A stretch of DNA of 64,000 bases from Bradyrhizobium sp. CSA207 (GTDB lineage Bacteria > Pseudomonadota > Alphaproteobacteria > Rhizobiales > Xanthobacteraceae): NCBI RefSeq assembly GCF_029051685.1, contig NZ_JAACFT010000014.1, positions 124,001 through 188,000 of the forward strand, read 5' to 3'. Numbering within the stretch: the first letter of the stretch is position 1; every line of letters begins with the position of its first letter. The notes below the pieces were generated by a model. The model was not told the origin of the DNA, did not search any database, and worked only from the letters and a program-made list of their open reading frames with translations. Shown here in pieces: positions 27,512 through 36,250 of the stretch. The position numbers were made by a program, and so were the translations under genes.

Positions 27512-28540
27512 ATGAAGTTCGGCGTCTTCGATCAGAACGATCGCTCCGGTTTCCCGCTGGCAGAGCAGTACGAGAACCGGCTTGCGCTCGCCGAGCTCTA
27601 TGATCGGCTCGGCTTCCACTGCTTCCATATGAGCGAGCACCACGGCACCCCGCTGAGCACGACGCCGTCGCCCAGTGTGTGGATGGCGGCTCTGTCCCAG
27701 CGGACCAAGAGATTGCGGCTATGTCCGCTGGTCTATTTGTTGCCGACCTACAATCCCGCGCGTCTCTATGAAGAGATCTGCATGCTCGATCATCTGAGCG
27801 GCGGCCGGTTCGAGTTCGGGATTGGCCGCGGCGCCTCGCCGCACGAGCTCGACGCGCTCGGGATCGAGTCCGCGAAGGCGGCGAAGATGTACGCGGAGGC
27901 CTTCGAAGCGATCCAGCGCTGCTTTGCGCAGGACTCGGTCACGACGACAGGCGAGTTCTGGAGCTTGAACGACTACGCGGTGGAAATGAAGCCGCTCCAG
28001 CGCCCGCATCCGCCGATGTGGTACGCGGTCGGTTCGCCCGATTCCGTGGTCTGGCCGGCGCGCAACGGCATGAATGTGGTCTGCGGCGGACAGGTGTCCC
28101 GCGTGCGCGCCATTTCCGATCGTTATCGCGAGGAGATGGCCTCCGCCGGTCTACAGGGCCGAGCCTCGCCCCTCATCGGCGTCAATCGCTACATCATCGT
28201 CGGCGAGACCGACCGCGACGCCCATGAGCTCGGTCGAAAGGCCTGGCCGGCGTTCTACGACAATTTCATCAAGCTCTGGCGCAAGCACGGGACGCAGCCG
28301 GTCAACGCGAAGCTGCCGCCCTCGTTCGACCAGCTCGTCGAATCCGGCCATGCGATCGCCGGCTCGGCCCGAACGGTCACGCAAATCCTGTCCGACCAGG
28401 TCGCGCTTGGCGGACTGAACTACGTGATCGGCAGCTTCATGTTCGGAACCATGCCGCATGCGGAGGCGGCGGCCTCGATCCGCCGCTTCGCCGAAGCGGT
28501 GATGCCTGCGGTGAAGGCGGCCGAAGCGCTTGCCGCTTGA
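27512..28540 (+). CDS. Luciferase-like (LLM class) flavin-dependent monooxygenase
   Basis: This 342-residue protein has the bacterial luciferase fold signature: MKFGVFDQND at the start, SEHHGTPLSTTPSPSVWMAA, LLPTYNPARLYEEICMLDHL, and GGRFEFGIGRGASPHEL. Such enzymes use reduced FMN supplied by a separate reductase to oxygenate organic substrates. The gene is followed 34 bases later by a flavin reductase gene, which completes a two-component monooxygenase. The real start is the ATG at 27512, which removes an upstream extension overlapping the VOC gene. The substrate is not evident. Confidence 0.88.
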   Translation: MKFGVFDQNDRSGFPLAEQYENRLALAELYDRLGFHCFHMSEHHGTPLSTTPSPSVWMAALSQRTKRLRLCPLVYLLPTYNPARLYEEICMLDHLSGGRFEFGIGRGASPHELDALGIESAKAAKMYAEAFEAIQRCFAQDSVTTTGEFWSLNDYAVEMKPLQRPHPPMWYAVGSPDSVVWPARNGMNVVCGGQVSRVRAISDRYREEMASAGLQGRASPLIGVNRYIIVGETDRDAHELGRKAWPAFYDNFIKLWRKHGTQPVNAKLPPSFDQLVESGHAIAGSARTVTQILSDQVALGGLNYVIGSFMFGTMPHAEAAASIRRFAEAVMPAVKAAEALAA

Positions 28541-28574
28541 GTGCCCGAAACGGGTGAACGCAAGGAGGTGGAAG

Positions 28575-29675
28575 ATGGCTGATGCTCCTCTGTTCGACAG
28601 CCGCGACCTGCGGCGCGTGCTCGGAACCTTTGTCACTGGCGTCACCGTGGTGACCATGGCCGATGACGACGGCAGATTCCATGGCGTCACCGCCAATTCC
28701 TTCAGCTCGGTCTCGCTTGATCCTCCGCTGGTACTCTGGAGCCAGGCGGTCAAAAGTCACAGCCACCCGGCGTTCTTCGCGGCCGAACGTTTTGCCGTGA
28801 ACATCTTGGCCGAGGACCAGATCGAGCTGTCAAAGCGCTTTGCGAAGTCTTCGCATGAGAAGTTCGTCGGCATCGATGTCGATATCGGCTCCGGCGGCGT
28901 GCCGCTGCTCCGCGATTGCAGCGCCAGGCTCCAGTGCCGCGTCGTGTCGCGCGTGCCGGGCGGCGACCACACCATCTATGTCGGCGAGGTGCTTGAGATC
29001 GACTGCGCCGAACGCAAGCCGCTTGTCTTCGGCAACGGTCAATATCTGCTGGCCGATCCCCACGATCTGGCTGACGGCGTATTGTCGCCCGATCGCAAGC
29101 AGGCGCAACTCGCCGCCATGCGGCTCGGCACGCGCGCGATCGAGCGCCTTGCGAACCAGTTCGACGAGACGATGGCGCTCGCCGTCTGGGGCACCCACGG
29201 CCCAACCATCACCCACTGGGAGCCGGCCTCCGCTCCCGTCAGCGACGCGCTTCCCGTCGGATTGATATTGCCGGTGACCTCGACGGCAACCGGTCTGGCA
29301 TTCGCCGCGCATCTGCCGCCCGAGGCGATCGCGCAGACGGACTGGCCCGGCGACGTTGCGATGTCCGAGGCGGGCGGTTGGGAACAGCGTCTCGATGACG
29401 TCCGGCGATCCGGACTCGCAAGGCAGGAGCTCGAAACCTTCTACCGTAGCGAGACCGTGATCAACGCACTCAGTGCTCCGGTGCTCGATGCGAGCGGCCA
29501 GGCGGTGCTGGCTCTGACTGCGGTCGGCGAGGCGAGCCGGTTTCGCGCCGATCTCGACGGCGTGTTCGCCCGTGCCCTTCGGCAGAGCGCAGAAGATCTG
29601 TCTCGTCGCCTCGGCTACCGCTCCGACGATGCGCATGAACCGGCCAAGCGGCTGGAGCTGGCGGCTGGAGCTTGA
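28575..29675 (+). CDS. Flavin reductase fused to an IclR-effector-like domain
   Basis: This 366-residue protein is about twice the length of simple reductases. Residues 10-165 form a flavin-reductase domain (LGTFVTGVTVVTMADDDGRF, HGVTANSFSSVSLDPPLVL, and the DGDHTIYVGEV-like end as GGDHTIYVGEVLEI). Residues about 175-355 resemble an IclR effector domain, especially the ending LARQELETFYRSETVINALS and APVLDASGQAVLALTAVG. It would supply reduced flavin to the luciferase-like oxygenase. The C-terminal part may sense the substrate, as in the regulated reductase of p-hydroxyphenylacetate hydroxylase. AAGGAGG precedes the ATG. Confidence 0.82.
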   Translation: MADAPLFDSRDLRRVLGTFVTGVTVVTMADDDGRFHGVTANSFSSVSLDPPLVLWSQAVKSHSHPAFFAAERFAVNILAEDQIELSKRFAKSSHEKFVGIDVDIGSGGVPLLRDCSARLQCRVVSRVPGGDHTIYVGEVLEIDCAERKPLVFGNGQYLLADPHDLADGVLSPDRKQAQLAAMRLGTRAIERLANQFDETMALAVWGTHGPTITHWEPASAPVSDALPVGLILPVTSTATGLAFAAHLPPEAIAQTDWPGDVAMSEAGGWEQRLDDVRRSGLARQELETFYRSETVINALSAPVLDASGQAVLALTAVGEASRFRADLDGVFARALRQSAEDLSRRLGYRSDDAHEPAKRLELAAGA

Positions 29676-29678
29676 TCG

Positions 29679-30578
29679 ATGGCAGCGTTATCCGCCCTCG
29701 ACACCGAACTCCTTGCGCAGGACTTGTCCAGGCTTGCGCAGCTGGCCGTTGCGTCGCCGGTCTATTCCGGAGAACGGGGGCACATCGAATATCGTGCCGC
29801 CGGAGACGCGCGCAATCCCGCGGTGCTGATGCTGCACGGGCTCGGCTCCAGCGCGGCCGGATACCGTGCCCAGCTTGCCGGGCTGTCGCAGGACTTTCAC
29901 GTAATCGCCTGGAATGCGCCGGGCTTCGGCGGCAGCTCGCCCATCCCGGGGCAAGACGCCGGTATCGACGACTATGCAGATGCCCTGGAAGGGTTGCTGC
30001 GCGCGCTTCGGGTGCGGCGGCTTGCCGTCCTTGTCGGCAGCTCATGGGGGAGCGTCGTGGCGCTGGCCTTCGCGCGGCGATATCCGGCAATGGTCGACGG
30101 CCTCGTTCTGTCCGCCCCGAATGTCGCCAGAGGCCATCTCCTCGGCGATGCCCGCGCAGCCGAGCTCAACGCCTGGCTTTGCACGGCGGATATCGACATT
30201 CCGGTCTCACGCGCGGCCATCGCGGACAAGTTGCTGGCGCCCGACACGCCATCGCTGGTCAGGCAGCATGTCGAGCGCCTCCGCGACGCCATGACGACCG
30301 ACGGCTGGCGGCAGGCGATACGATCGCTTTTCACCATCTACACGCCGGACGTCATCTCGGCCGTGCGGTGCCCGATTGCCATCCTTTCCGGCACGCTCGA
30401 TCAGGTCGCGCCACATCGGGATCACGCGGCGCGGCTGCTCGCCTCGGCTCCTTTCGCGACGTCGCATCCGTTCGAGGCTTGCGGCCACATGCTCAAGCTC
30501 GAAGCGCCCGCGAAATTCAACGCTGTCGTTCGGAAAATCGCGGCTGAAACGTGGAGCGAAGCCTTAGCAACGAAATAG
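29679..30578 (+). CDS. Alpha/beta-hydrolase
   Basis: This 299-residue hydrolase has the oxyanion region LMLHGLGSSAAGYR, nucleophile elbow GSSWG with Ser122, a likely acid Asp in LSGTLDQVAPH, and the catalytic His in EACGHMLKLEAP. This is the form of meta-cleavage product hydrolases (MhpC/BphD group) and of esterases. It starts three bases after the reductase gene, so it is cotranscribed. In this cluster a carbon-carbon or ester hydrolysis step is likely, but the substrate is inferred only from context. Confidence 0.85.
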   Translation: MAALSALDTELLAQDLSRLAQLAVASPVYSGERGHIEYRAAGDARNPAVLMLHGLGSSAAGYRAQLAGLSQDFHVIAWNAPGFGGSSPIPGQDAGIDDYADALEGLLRALRVRRLAVLVGSSWGSVVALAFARRYPAMVDGLVLSAPNVARGHLLGDARAAELNAWLCTADIDIPVSRAAIADKLLAPDTPSLVRQHVERLRDAMTTDGWRQAIRSLFTIYTPDVISAVRCPIAILSGTLDQVAPHRDHAARLLASAPFATSHPFEACGHMLKLEAPAKFNAVVRKIAAETWSEALATK

Positions 30579-30610
30579 CACACAAAAGCCGACACAGGAG
30601 GAAACGAAGG

Positions 30611-31948
30611 ATGAAGATGGAACAGGAAGCAGACCGGCCCGCTCCGGCTCATTGGTGGATGGTCGGCGTCCTTTGCCTGGTGAATGCGGTCGCATTCATC
30701 GATCGTGCGGCGCTTCCGCTCCTGGTTCAACCCATCAAGCGTGATCTCGGCATATCGGACACGATGATGAGCCTTCTGATCGGAGCTGCCTTCATCATCA
30801 CCTATGCCATCGGAGGCTTTCTTGTCGGCGTGCTTGTCGATCGGTTCTCCCGCAGACGCATTCTCGGCATCGGGATCGCGGCCTGGGGAGTGTCGACCAT
30901 CCTTTGCGGCTCCGCCACGACCTATGCAGGTCTGTTCCTGAGCCGCTGCGGGGTTGGTGCGGGCGAGGCAACATGTGGGCCGGCGAGCATGTCGCTCGTG
31001 AAAGATGCATTTGATACGCGCTTCCGCGGGCGTGCCGTTGCGATCTGGGCGATGGGCGCGAGTATCGGCGGCGGGATCGCGCTTCTTGCTGGAGGAGCCA
31101 TTCTTCACCTGGTCGGCGAGAACGGGGCCTATGTCGTGCCGGTGCTCGGGATCTCAATTCGCTCGTGGCAGCTCGTCATGATCGCCTGTGGCGTGTTTGC
31201 ACTGCCTGTTGCCTTGCTCGTTTTCACGTTTCCGGAGCCGGCAAGACGATCGGCCGGCCCAACCAAATCTGTGGCTTTGAAGGAAGTTCTAGAGGCGATC
31301 CGTGGTCGATGGCTGGTATTTGCGCTCCTCTTTCTGGCAAACGCTTCGACGATCATGCTGTCGGTGGCCTATTCGTCCTGGGTTCCCGCATTTCTCGGGC
31401 GGGTATGGAAGATCCCGGCAGGCGAGATCGGCCTGACTTATGGTCTCATCGTGCTGCTGCTCAGCACCACGAGCCAACTCAGCGCGGGCTTCCTCGTCGA
31501 CCTGGTCTACCGGCGGTACGGCCTGCCGGGGGTCCCGGCGCTCGGAATTGCGATATGCGCGTTGATCTTCCTGCCGGCCGTCTTGGCACCTGCGGCCGGA
31601 TCCATCTCCGCGACCTGGTTGCTGCTGGCCGCTTTCAATCTGCTGGCTGCGAGCCTCTTCACCATCGGCACCTCTACGATCGTGCATCTGTCGCCGGGCT
31701 CGGTGATCGGGAAAATCACGGCCGTTCATTTCGCGTGGGTCGGCATCACGGGAACGGCGGTCGCGCCGACGCTCGTTGCGGTGATCGCCGATCGCATGTT
31801 TGAGGGAACGCAGAGCGCTCTCGGCTCCGCGCTGTCAACTGTCGGCGGTGCGCTGGCGATAGCCGGCGGCCTGTGTCTTCTCGCCGTCTATTGGCAGATG
31901 CGTCCCGGCCGTGTCATGTCGTCGCTCGTTCCCGAGAGCGCGCGATGA
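30611..31948 (+). CDS. MFS transporter (catabolic uptake type)
   Basis: This 445-residue protein has about 12 membrane helices. The second-helix loop GVLVDRFSRRRILGIGI is the MFS signature, and a long central loop (about residues 205-230) divides the halves. MFS carriers in aromatic degradation operons usually import acids or esters. AGGAGG lies 11 bases before the ATG at 30611; a second ATG two codons later is also possible. It follows the hydrolase gene by 32 bases in the same transcript. Confidence 0.87.
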   Translation: MKMEQEADRPAPAHWWMVGVLCLVNAVAFIDRAALPLLVQPIKRDLGISDTMMSLLIGAAFIITYAIGGFLVGVLVDRFSRRRILGIGIAAWGVSTILCGSATTYAGLFLSRCGVGAGEATCGPASMSLVKDAFDTRFRGRAVAIWAMGASIGGGIALLAGGAILHLVGENGAYVVPVLGISIRSWQLVMIACGVFALPVALLVFTFPEPARRSAGPTKSVALKEVLEAIRGRWLVFALLFLANASTIMLSVAYSSWVPAFLGRVWKIPAGEIGLTYGLIVLLLSTTSQLSAGFLVDLVYRRYGLPGVPALGIAICALIFLPAVLAPAAGSISATWLLLAAFNLLAASLFTIGTSTIVHLSPGSVIGKITAVHFAWVGITGTAVAPTLVAVIADRMFEGTQSALGSALSTVGGALAIAGGLCLLAVYWQMRPGRVMSSLVPESAR

Positions 31949-31995
31949 GGGGCGTCTTTGGTGTCACAATATTCACGTGTTGAAGGGAGGTCGGA

Positions 31996-32784
31996 ATGCA
32001 AGTGATCAAGTTCGAACAGAAAGACTCGGTCGGTCACATCGTGCTCGCCAACCCGCCGAAAAACCTCATTGCATCGGATTTCTCGGATGCGCTCAAGCAG
32101 GCCGTTCACGAAGCCGGCGAGACTGACATCAGGGCATTGCTGGTGAGGGCGGAAGGCCCCAATTTTAGCCAGGGCGGCGATGTGCTCGATTTTCTGGAGA
32201 AGAACACCAGTCAGTTCCGGACCTTCATTGCCGAATGCAATCAATCGTTTCGCGCCATCGAGGCCTTGCCGATTCCGACCGTCGCGGCCGTGCGTGGATC
32301 CGCGTTCGGCGGCGCCTTCGAGCTCGCGCTCGCCTGCGACTTCATCGTTGCGGCCGAAGATGCGGTGTTTCGCTGTATCGAGGCTTCGGTGGGATCTGCG
32401 CCGGTCGCCGGCGCGGTGCAGCGACTGGCGGAGCGGATCGGCCGTTCGCGTGCGGCCCGCTACGCGATGCTTTGCGAGCCGATGTCGGGCGTCACCGCCG
32501 GTGAACTGGGAATTGCGACCCTCGTGGTGCCGGCGGATGACGTCGAAGCGGCTGCGCTGAAATTCGCGCAGGATCTGTCGACCGGTCCCACGCGCTCATA
32601 CGCGGCCATACGAACCCTGCTGAAGGCGTGGTCTGGAGGCGGTGTGCCGACCGCCGATGCAATGATCCTGGATATCACCATGGCGCTCCACAGCTCCGAG
32701 GATGCAAGGCGCGGACGCACAGCGCGGTCCGAGGCCATCAAGAAGGGGATCGAGCCGCCAAAGATCGTCTTCACCGGCCGATGA
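31996..32784 (+). CDS. Enoyl-CoA hydratase/isomerase family protein
   Basis: This 262-residue crotonase-fold protein has the oxyanion-hole segments VRAEGPNFSQGGDVLDFLE and AVRGSAFGGAFELALACDF, followed by EASVGSAPVAGAVQRLAERI. The family hydrates or isomerises acyl-CoA thioesters, or opens rings as CoA esters. GGGAGG lies upstream of the ATG. Placement after the MFS gene suggests it ends the IclR-linked operon and works on a CoA-activated breakdown product. Confidence 0.86.
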   Translation: MQVIKFEQKDSVGHIVLANPPKNLIASDFSDALKQAVHEAGETDIRALLVRAEGPNFSQGGDVLDFLEKNTSQFRTFIAECNQSFRAIEALPIPTVAAVRGSAFGGAFELALACDFIVAAEDAVFRCIEASVGSAPVAGAVQRLAERIGRSRAARYAMLCEPMSGVTAGELGIATLVVPADDVEAAALKFAQDLSTGPTRSYAAIRTLLKAWSGGGVPTADAMILDITMALHSSEDARRGRTARSEAIKKGIEPPKIVFTGR

Positions 32785-32806
32785 TGGAACGAGTCGGAGA
32801 ACGAAC

Positions 32807-33766
32807 GTGACATCCTCGCCATCCGTGCGGGAAGGTCCGCTTCGACGAGAGAAACGGCGGCAAACGGTGCGCGATCTTAACGATCTCCAGTTCTTTGTCG
32901 CCGTTGTCGTCAATCGGGGATTCTCGGCGGCCTCCCGCGTGCTTGGCGTACCCAAATCGCGCGTCAGTCGCCGCATCGCCTTGCTGGAAGAGCGGCTCGG
33001 CGTGCGGCTGCTGGATCGGACGACGCGCGGACTTGGCCTGACCCAGGTCGGCCAGCAAGTCTACGAGCACGCGCAGGCCGCGGTGATCGAAGCTGACGCG
33101 GTCGAGGAGGTCGCGCTTCGCATGCAAGCCGAGCCGCGCGGGCTCGTTCGGCTAAGCTGTCCGCTCGGACTTCAGGGCGCGATTGCCGGTCCCTTGCCCG
33201 GCTTCCTTGCGGCTCATCCTCAATTGCGCGTTCAATGCATCGCGACCAATCGCCGGGTCGACCTGGTCCACGAAGGCGTCGATGTCGCGATCCGCGTTCG
33301 CGAGCGCCTCGACACCGATGCGGATCTGCAGGTGAAGCGTATCGGTGTCAGCCGGCGCATCCTTGTCGCGAGCCCGAGCCTGCTGGCAAAGGCGGGCGTT
33401 CCGAAATCGCCGGCGGACCTTGGCAATTTTCCTACTCTGCATCAGGACGAGCAGAGCGGCGGTACCTGGCTTCTGACGGCGGAAAACGGTGAGACCAGCA
33501 GCGTTCCGGTCGAGCCGCGCCTTGCCAGCGGCAGCTTCGATATCCTGATGGCGGCGGCGTGCCAGGGCGCCGGAATTACGTTGTTGCCGGCCAGATATTG
33601 TCAGGACGCGCTCGCGAGCGGCGCGCTCGTCCGGGTGCTGCCGGAATGGAGCGGCACCGATGGCATCCTGCATCTCGTCTTCGCCTCGCGGCGCGGCATG
33701 CTGCCGGGCGTCCGGGCGGTGATCGACTTCGCTGCCGCGGCCCTGAGATCGTCGGCGGCCTCATAG
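32807..33766 (+). CDS. LysR-family transcriptional regulator
   Basis: This protein has an N-terminal LysR helix-turn-helix (VRDLNDLQFFVAVVVNRGFS, then AASRVLGVPKSRVSRRIALL) and a periplasmic-binding-like effector domain with LVRLSCPLGLQGAIAGPLPG. I use the GTG at 32807, which has GGAG seven bases upstream. A GTG at 32867 would give the more usual length (about 299 residues) but lacks a clear site. It follows the hydratase gene closely in the same direction, unlike the usual divergent LysR arrangement. Confidence 0.82.
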   Translation: MTSSPSVREGPLRREKRRQTVRDLNDLQFFVAVVVNRGFSAASRVLGVPKSRVSRRIALLEERLGVRLLDRTTRGLGLTQVGQQVYEHAQAAVIEADAVEEVALRMQAEPRGLVRLSCPLGLQGAIAGPLPGFLAAHPQLRVQCIATNRRVDLVHEGVDVAIRVRERLDTDADLQVKRIGVSRRILVASPSLLAKAGVPKSPADLGNFPTLHQDEQSGGTWLLTAENGETSSVPVEPRLASGSFDILMAAACQGAGITLLPARYCQDALASGALVRVLPEWSGTDGILHLVFASRRGMLPGVRAVIDFAAAALRSSAAS

Positions 33767-33978
33767 CCGGAGTTCAACGGCCGCCTTGCGCTGCTGTGGT
33801 TTGTCTCTCAGGCGGAGACGGGCGCGGCCTTTGGTATCGTCGTCTGCTTCTTGTCCATCGGCCCGCGATCGTTCACCAGGTAGAACGATGCGTCCGGAAT
33901 CTGCTGACTAATCAGCCGACCGGTTTGGCCACATAACCATTCCCGAAACGGACACGGGTCCGACGCAGAGGAATGGTC

Positions 33979-34680
33979 ATGTTGCAGCTTCGCTCCAAAG
34001 AGACGCTCGATCACGGCGATCGCGGCTGGCTGAAAGCGCGCCACCATTTCATCGTGTCGGCCGAGGGCAATCCCGCGAATGGCCCCCTTGGTGCGCTCGT
34101 GGTCTGGAACGACGACGAGATTGCGCCCGGCACGGGCTTCGGACGCCACTCGCACACGGACATGGAAATCGTGACCTATGTCCGCCAGGGCGCCGTCACG
34201 CACGAAGACAGCGCCGGCAATGTCGGCCGGACCGTGGCCGGCGATGTGCAGGTGATGAGCGCCGGGACCGGCATCAGCCATTCCGAGCACAACCGCGACG
34301 ATGGTCCGCTCAAGCTCTTCCAGATCTGGCTGCGCCCGCGTCAGTTCGGCGGGACGCCTCGCTGGGATAGCCGCAAATTCCCGAAGACAGATCGTGCCGG
34401 ACACCTCATCGAGCTCGCGAGCGGGAACCCCGAGAATGCCGAGGCCCTCACGATCCGTGCCGACGCCCGTGTTCTCGGTGCCACGCTGCTTGCGCGGACC
34501 ACTCTGACCCACACGCCGTCGGCACATTTGCGGCACACCTATCTCGCCCCTGCCCAGGGCGCGATTCTTGTCAACGGGCAACGGGTTGCAGTCGGCGATG
34601 GTCTCGCCGCCATCGACGAACCCGAACTCACCATCACGGCCATCGAGGATGCGGAGTTCATTCTCGTCGATGTCGCCTGA
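33979..34680 (+). CDS. Pirin-family protein (quercetinase-like bicupin)
   Basis: This 233-residue protein has the pirin metal-binding pattern: FGRHSHTDMEIVTYVRQGAV supplies two His residues, and SAGTGISHSEHN supplies more. The C-terminal half holds a second, weaker cupin. Bacterial pirins act as quercetin dioxygenases or as redox-linked regulators of enzymes such as pyruvate dehydrogenase. AGAGGA lies at a good distance before the ATG at 33979; the ATG at 33973 is too close to it. It is followed by a DoxX gene. Confidence 0.88.
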   Translation: MLQLRSKETLDHGDRGWLKARHHFIVSAEGNPANGPLGALVVWNDDEIAPGTGFGRHSHTDMEIVTYVRQGAVTHEDSAGNVGRTVAGDVQVMSAGTGISHSEHNRDDGPLKLFQIWLRPRQFGGTPRWDSRKFPKTDRAGHLIELASGNPENAEALTIRADARVLGATLLARTTLTHTPSAHLRHTYLAPAQGAILVNGQRVAVGDGLAAIDEPELTITAIEDAEFILVDVA

Positions 34681-34707
34681 CCTCACACCAGCAAAGGAGC
34701 TACTCAC

Positions 34708-35127
34708 ATGAACCGCTATCTTCCCCTCATTGGTCGCATCTTGATCGGCCTGCCCTTCGCGATGAGCGGCCTCGGCAAGCTCGCCGCTTTCGGTCCGACG
34801 ACCGCGATGATCGCCGCCGCCGGTCTGCCTCTGCCGCCGCTTGCCTACATCGTGGCCGTCGCGCTTGAGCTCGGTGGCGGGATCCTACTGATTGCAGGCT
34901 ACCAGGTACGCTTCGTCGCGCTCGCGCAGGCAGTGTTCTGTATCGCCGCTGGCGTGGCGTTCCACAACAACTTCGCCGATCAGAACCAGATGATCCACTT
35001 CCTCAAGAACGTCATGATGGCCGGCGGCCTGCTTCAGATCGCGGCGTTCGGCGCAGGTGCCCTCAGCCTCGACAACCGACTGTCCAAGGATAGCGTGTCC
35101 GTTGCGAACGCGGCGGCAGCTCGCTGA
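34708..35127 (+). CDS. DoxX-family membrane protein
   Basis: This 139-residue protein has four hydrophobic helices, beginning IGRILIGLPFAMSGLGKLAA and including GGILLIAGYQVRFVALAQAV. DoxX proteins are small inner-membrane proteins often linked to redox or thiol stress, with poorly defined roles. AAAGGAG lies eight bases before the ATG. The gap to the pirin gene is 27 bases, so the pair is probably cotranscribed. Confidence 0.85.
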   Translation: MNRYLPLIGRILIGLPFAMSGLGKLAAFGPTTAMIAAAGLPLPPLAYIVAVALELGGGILLIAGYQVRFVALAQAVFCIAAGVAFHNNFADQNQMIHFLKNVMMAGGLLQIAAFGAGALSLDNRLSKDSVSVANAAAAR

Positions 35128-35268
35128 GTGGCTTCGGAGCGACGTCTACCGGGGCAGGTGATGCCGATTTGTCCAAGATCTCGGAACTCACCGTCCCGTA
35201 AGAGCCTATATCGCCAGTCGGTCCCGCAGTAAACCGCGGGCCGACCGGCACATGACGGTGGGTGAGGA

Positions 35269-35733
35269 ATGTCATATCAAATTACGGTCAACGGTGAGTC
35301 CCATGTGGTCGCGGCGGCTCCGGAGACCCCGCTTCTGTATGTGCTCCGGAACGATCTCGGATTGAACGGCCCGAAGTTCGGCTGCGGTCTCGGGCAGTGC
35401 GGTGCCTGTGCCGCATCTGTTGGCGGAACGCTCACGAGGACCTGCTCGATTGCTCTGCGAGATGTCGGAGACGCCCCCATCGTCACGCTCGAGGGATTGG
35501 GCACGACGCTGAAGCTGCATCCGCTCCAGAAGGCGTTCATCGACGAGCAGGCGGCCCAATACGGCTACTGCTCCAACGGCATGATCATGGCTGCAAAAGC
35601 CTTGCTGGATCAAAATCGGAACCCCAGCGAAGACGAAATCAAGGACGCGCTGGCGAACCAGCTTTGCCGCTGCGGCGTCCACAATCGGGTGGTGCGCGCC
35701 GTTCGCCGGGCCGCCATGGAGCTGGAACGATGA
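35269..35733 (+). CDS. [2Fe-2S] subunit of a molybdenum hydroxylase, partner lost
   Basis: This 154-residue protein has the layout of the small subunit of isoquinoline or nicotinate-type hydroxylases. The plant-ferredoxin cluster residues are Cys39, Cys44, Cys47 and Cys59 (FGCGLGQCGACAAS). The second-cluster region reads QYGYCSNGM and LCRCGVHN. Tyr98 stands where the usual motif QCGYC has a cysteine, so the second cluster may lack one ligand. The stop overlaps the start of the large-subunit gene, which is cut short after about 53 codons. The protein therefore probably has no partner here. Confidence 0.85.
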   Translation: MSYQITVNGESHVVAAAPETPLLYVLRNDLGLNGPKFGCGLGQCGACAASVGGTLTRTCSIALRDVGDAPIVTLEGLGTTLKLHPLQKAFIDEQAAQYGYCSNGMIMAAKALLDQNRNPSEDEIKDALANQLCRCGVHNRVVRAVRRAAMELER

Positions 35734-35890
35734 GCGTTGCGAGGCTTTCCCGCAGGCATTTCACGCAGTCGCTCGGCGTCGTGCTCGCGACCTTTGCGCT
35801 GCCGTCTCCTTCGGCCTTCGGCCAAACGCCGGCCAATTTGCCATTCAGCCTGCGCAACAATCGCCGACTGGAGGGGTGGATCCGCTTGAC
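35730..35890 (+). pseudogene. 5' fragment of a molybdenum-hydroxylase large subunit (IorB-like)
   Basis: The ATG at 35730 overlaps the stop of the [2Fe-2S] subunit gene. The first 50 or so codons give a Tat-type signal (SRRHFTQSLGVVLATFALPS) and then NNRRLEGWIRL, as at the start of isoquinoline-1-oxidoreductase beta subunits, which are normally over 700 residues long. Near 35880-35890 the similarity ends abruptly and acyl-CoA synthetase sequence takes over in another frame. Everything that binds molybdopterin is missing. Confidence 0.75.
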
Positions 35891-36250
35891 TGGGTCCTCG
35901 ACAAGGGCAAGAAAGCAGGCAACGGACGATTGGACTTCGTTGCGCCGAAGGTCCAGATGGATGATGCCGTCAACATTCAGTTCACCAGTGGCACCACAGG
36001 ATTGCCGAAAGGGGCGACCCTCTCGCACCACAATCTGATCAACAATGCATTCTTCGTCGGTGAAGCGACCGGCATCGTGCCTGGTTCACGCGTGTGTATT
36101 CCGGTGCCGCTGTATCACTGCTTTGGCATGGTGATGGGCAACCTTGGTTGCGTTACCCATGCGGCGACGATGGTGTATCCGTCCGAGTCGTTCGATCCGT
36201 TGAAAACCCTCGAGATCGTCGCGGCCGAGCGCTGTGACGTGCTCTACCGC
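35879..36250 (+). pseudogene. Internal fragment of an acyl-CoA synthetase (AMP-binding)
   Basis: About 124 codons encode the central part of a fatty-acyl-CoA synthetase-like enzyme. The AMP-binding signature FTSGTTGLPKGATLSHHN is present (about 35977-36030), followed by VPLYHCFGMVMGNLGC and then ERCDVLY. Both the N-terminal third and the C-terminal domain are missing. The fragment is spliced to the hydroxylase fragment on its left and to an MDR reductase fragment on its right, so it cannot be functional. Confidence 0.78.

Noticed and set aside
33808..34707. Long minus-strand frame opposite the pirin gene, whose last 40 residues (from 33930 down) look coding.
   Set aside because: Most of the frame is the antisense shadow of the pirin gene in GC-rich DNA, and the tail beyond it matches no family I recognise.
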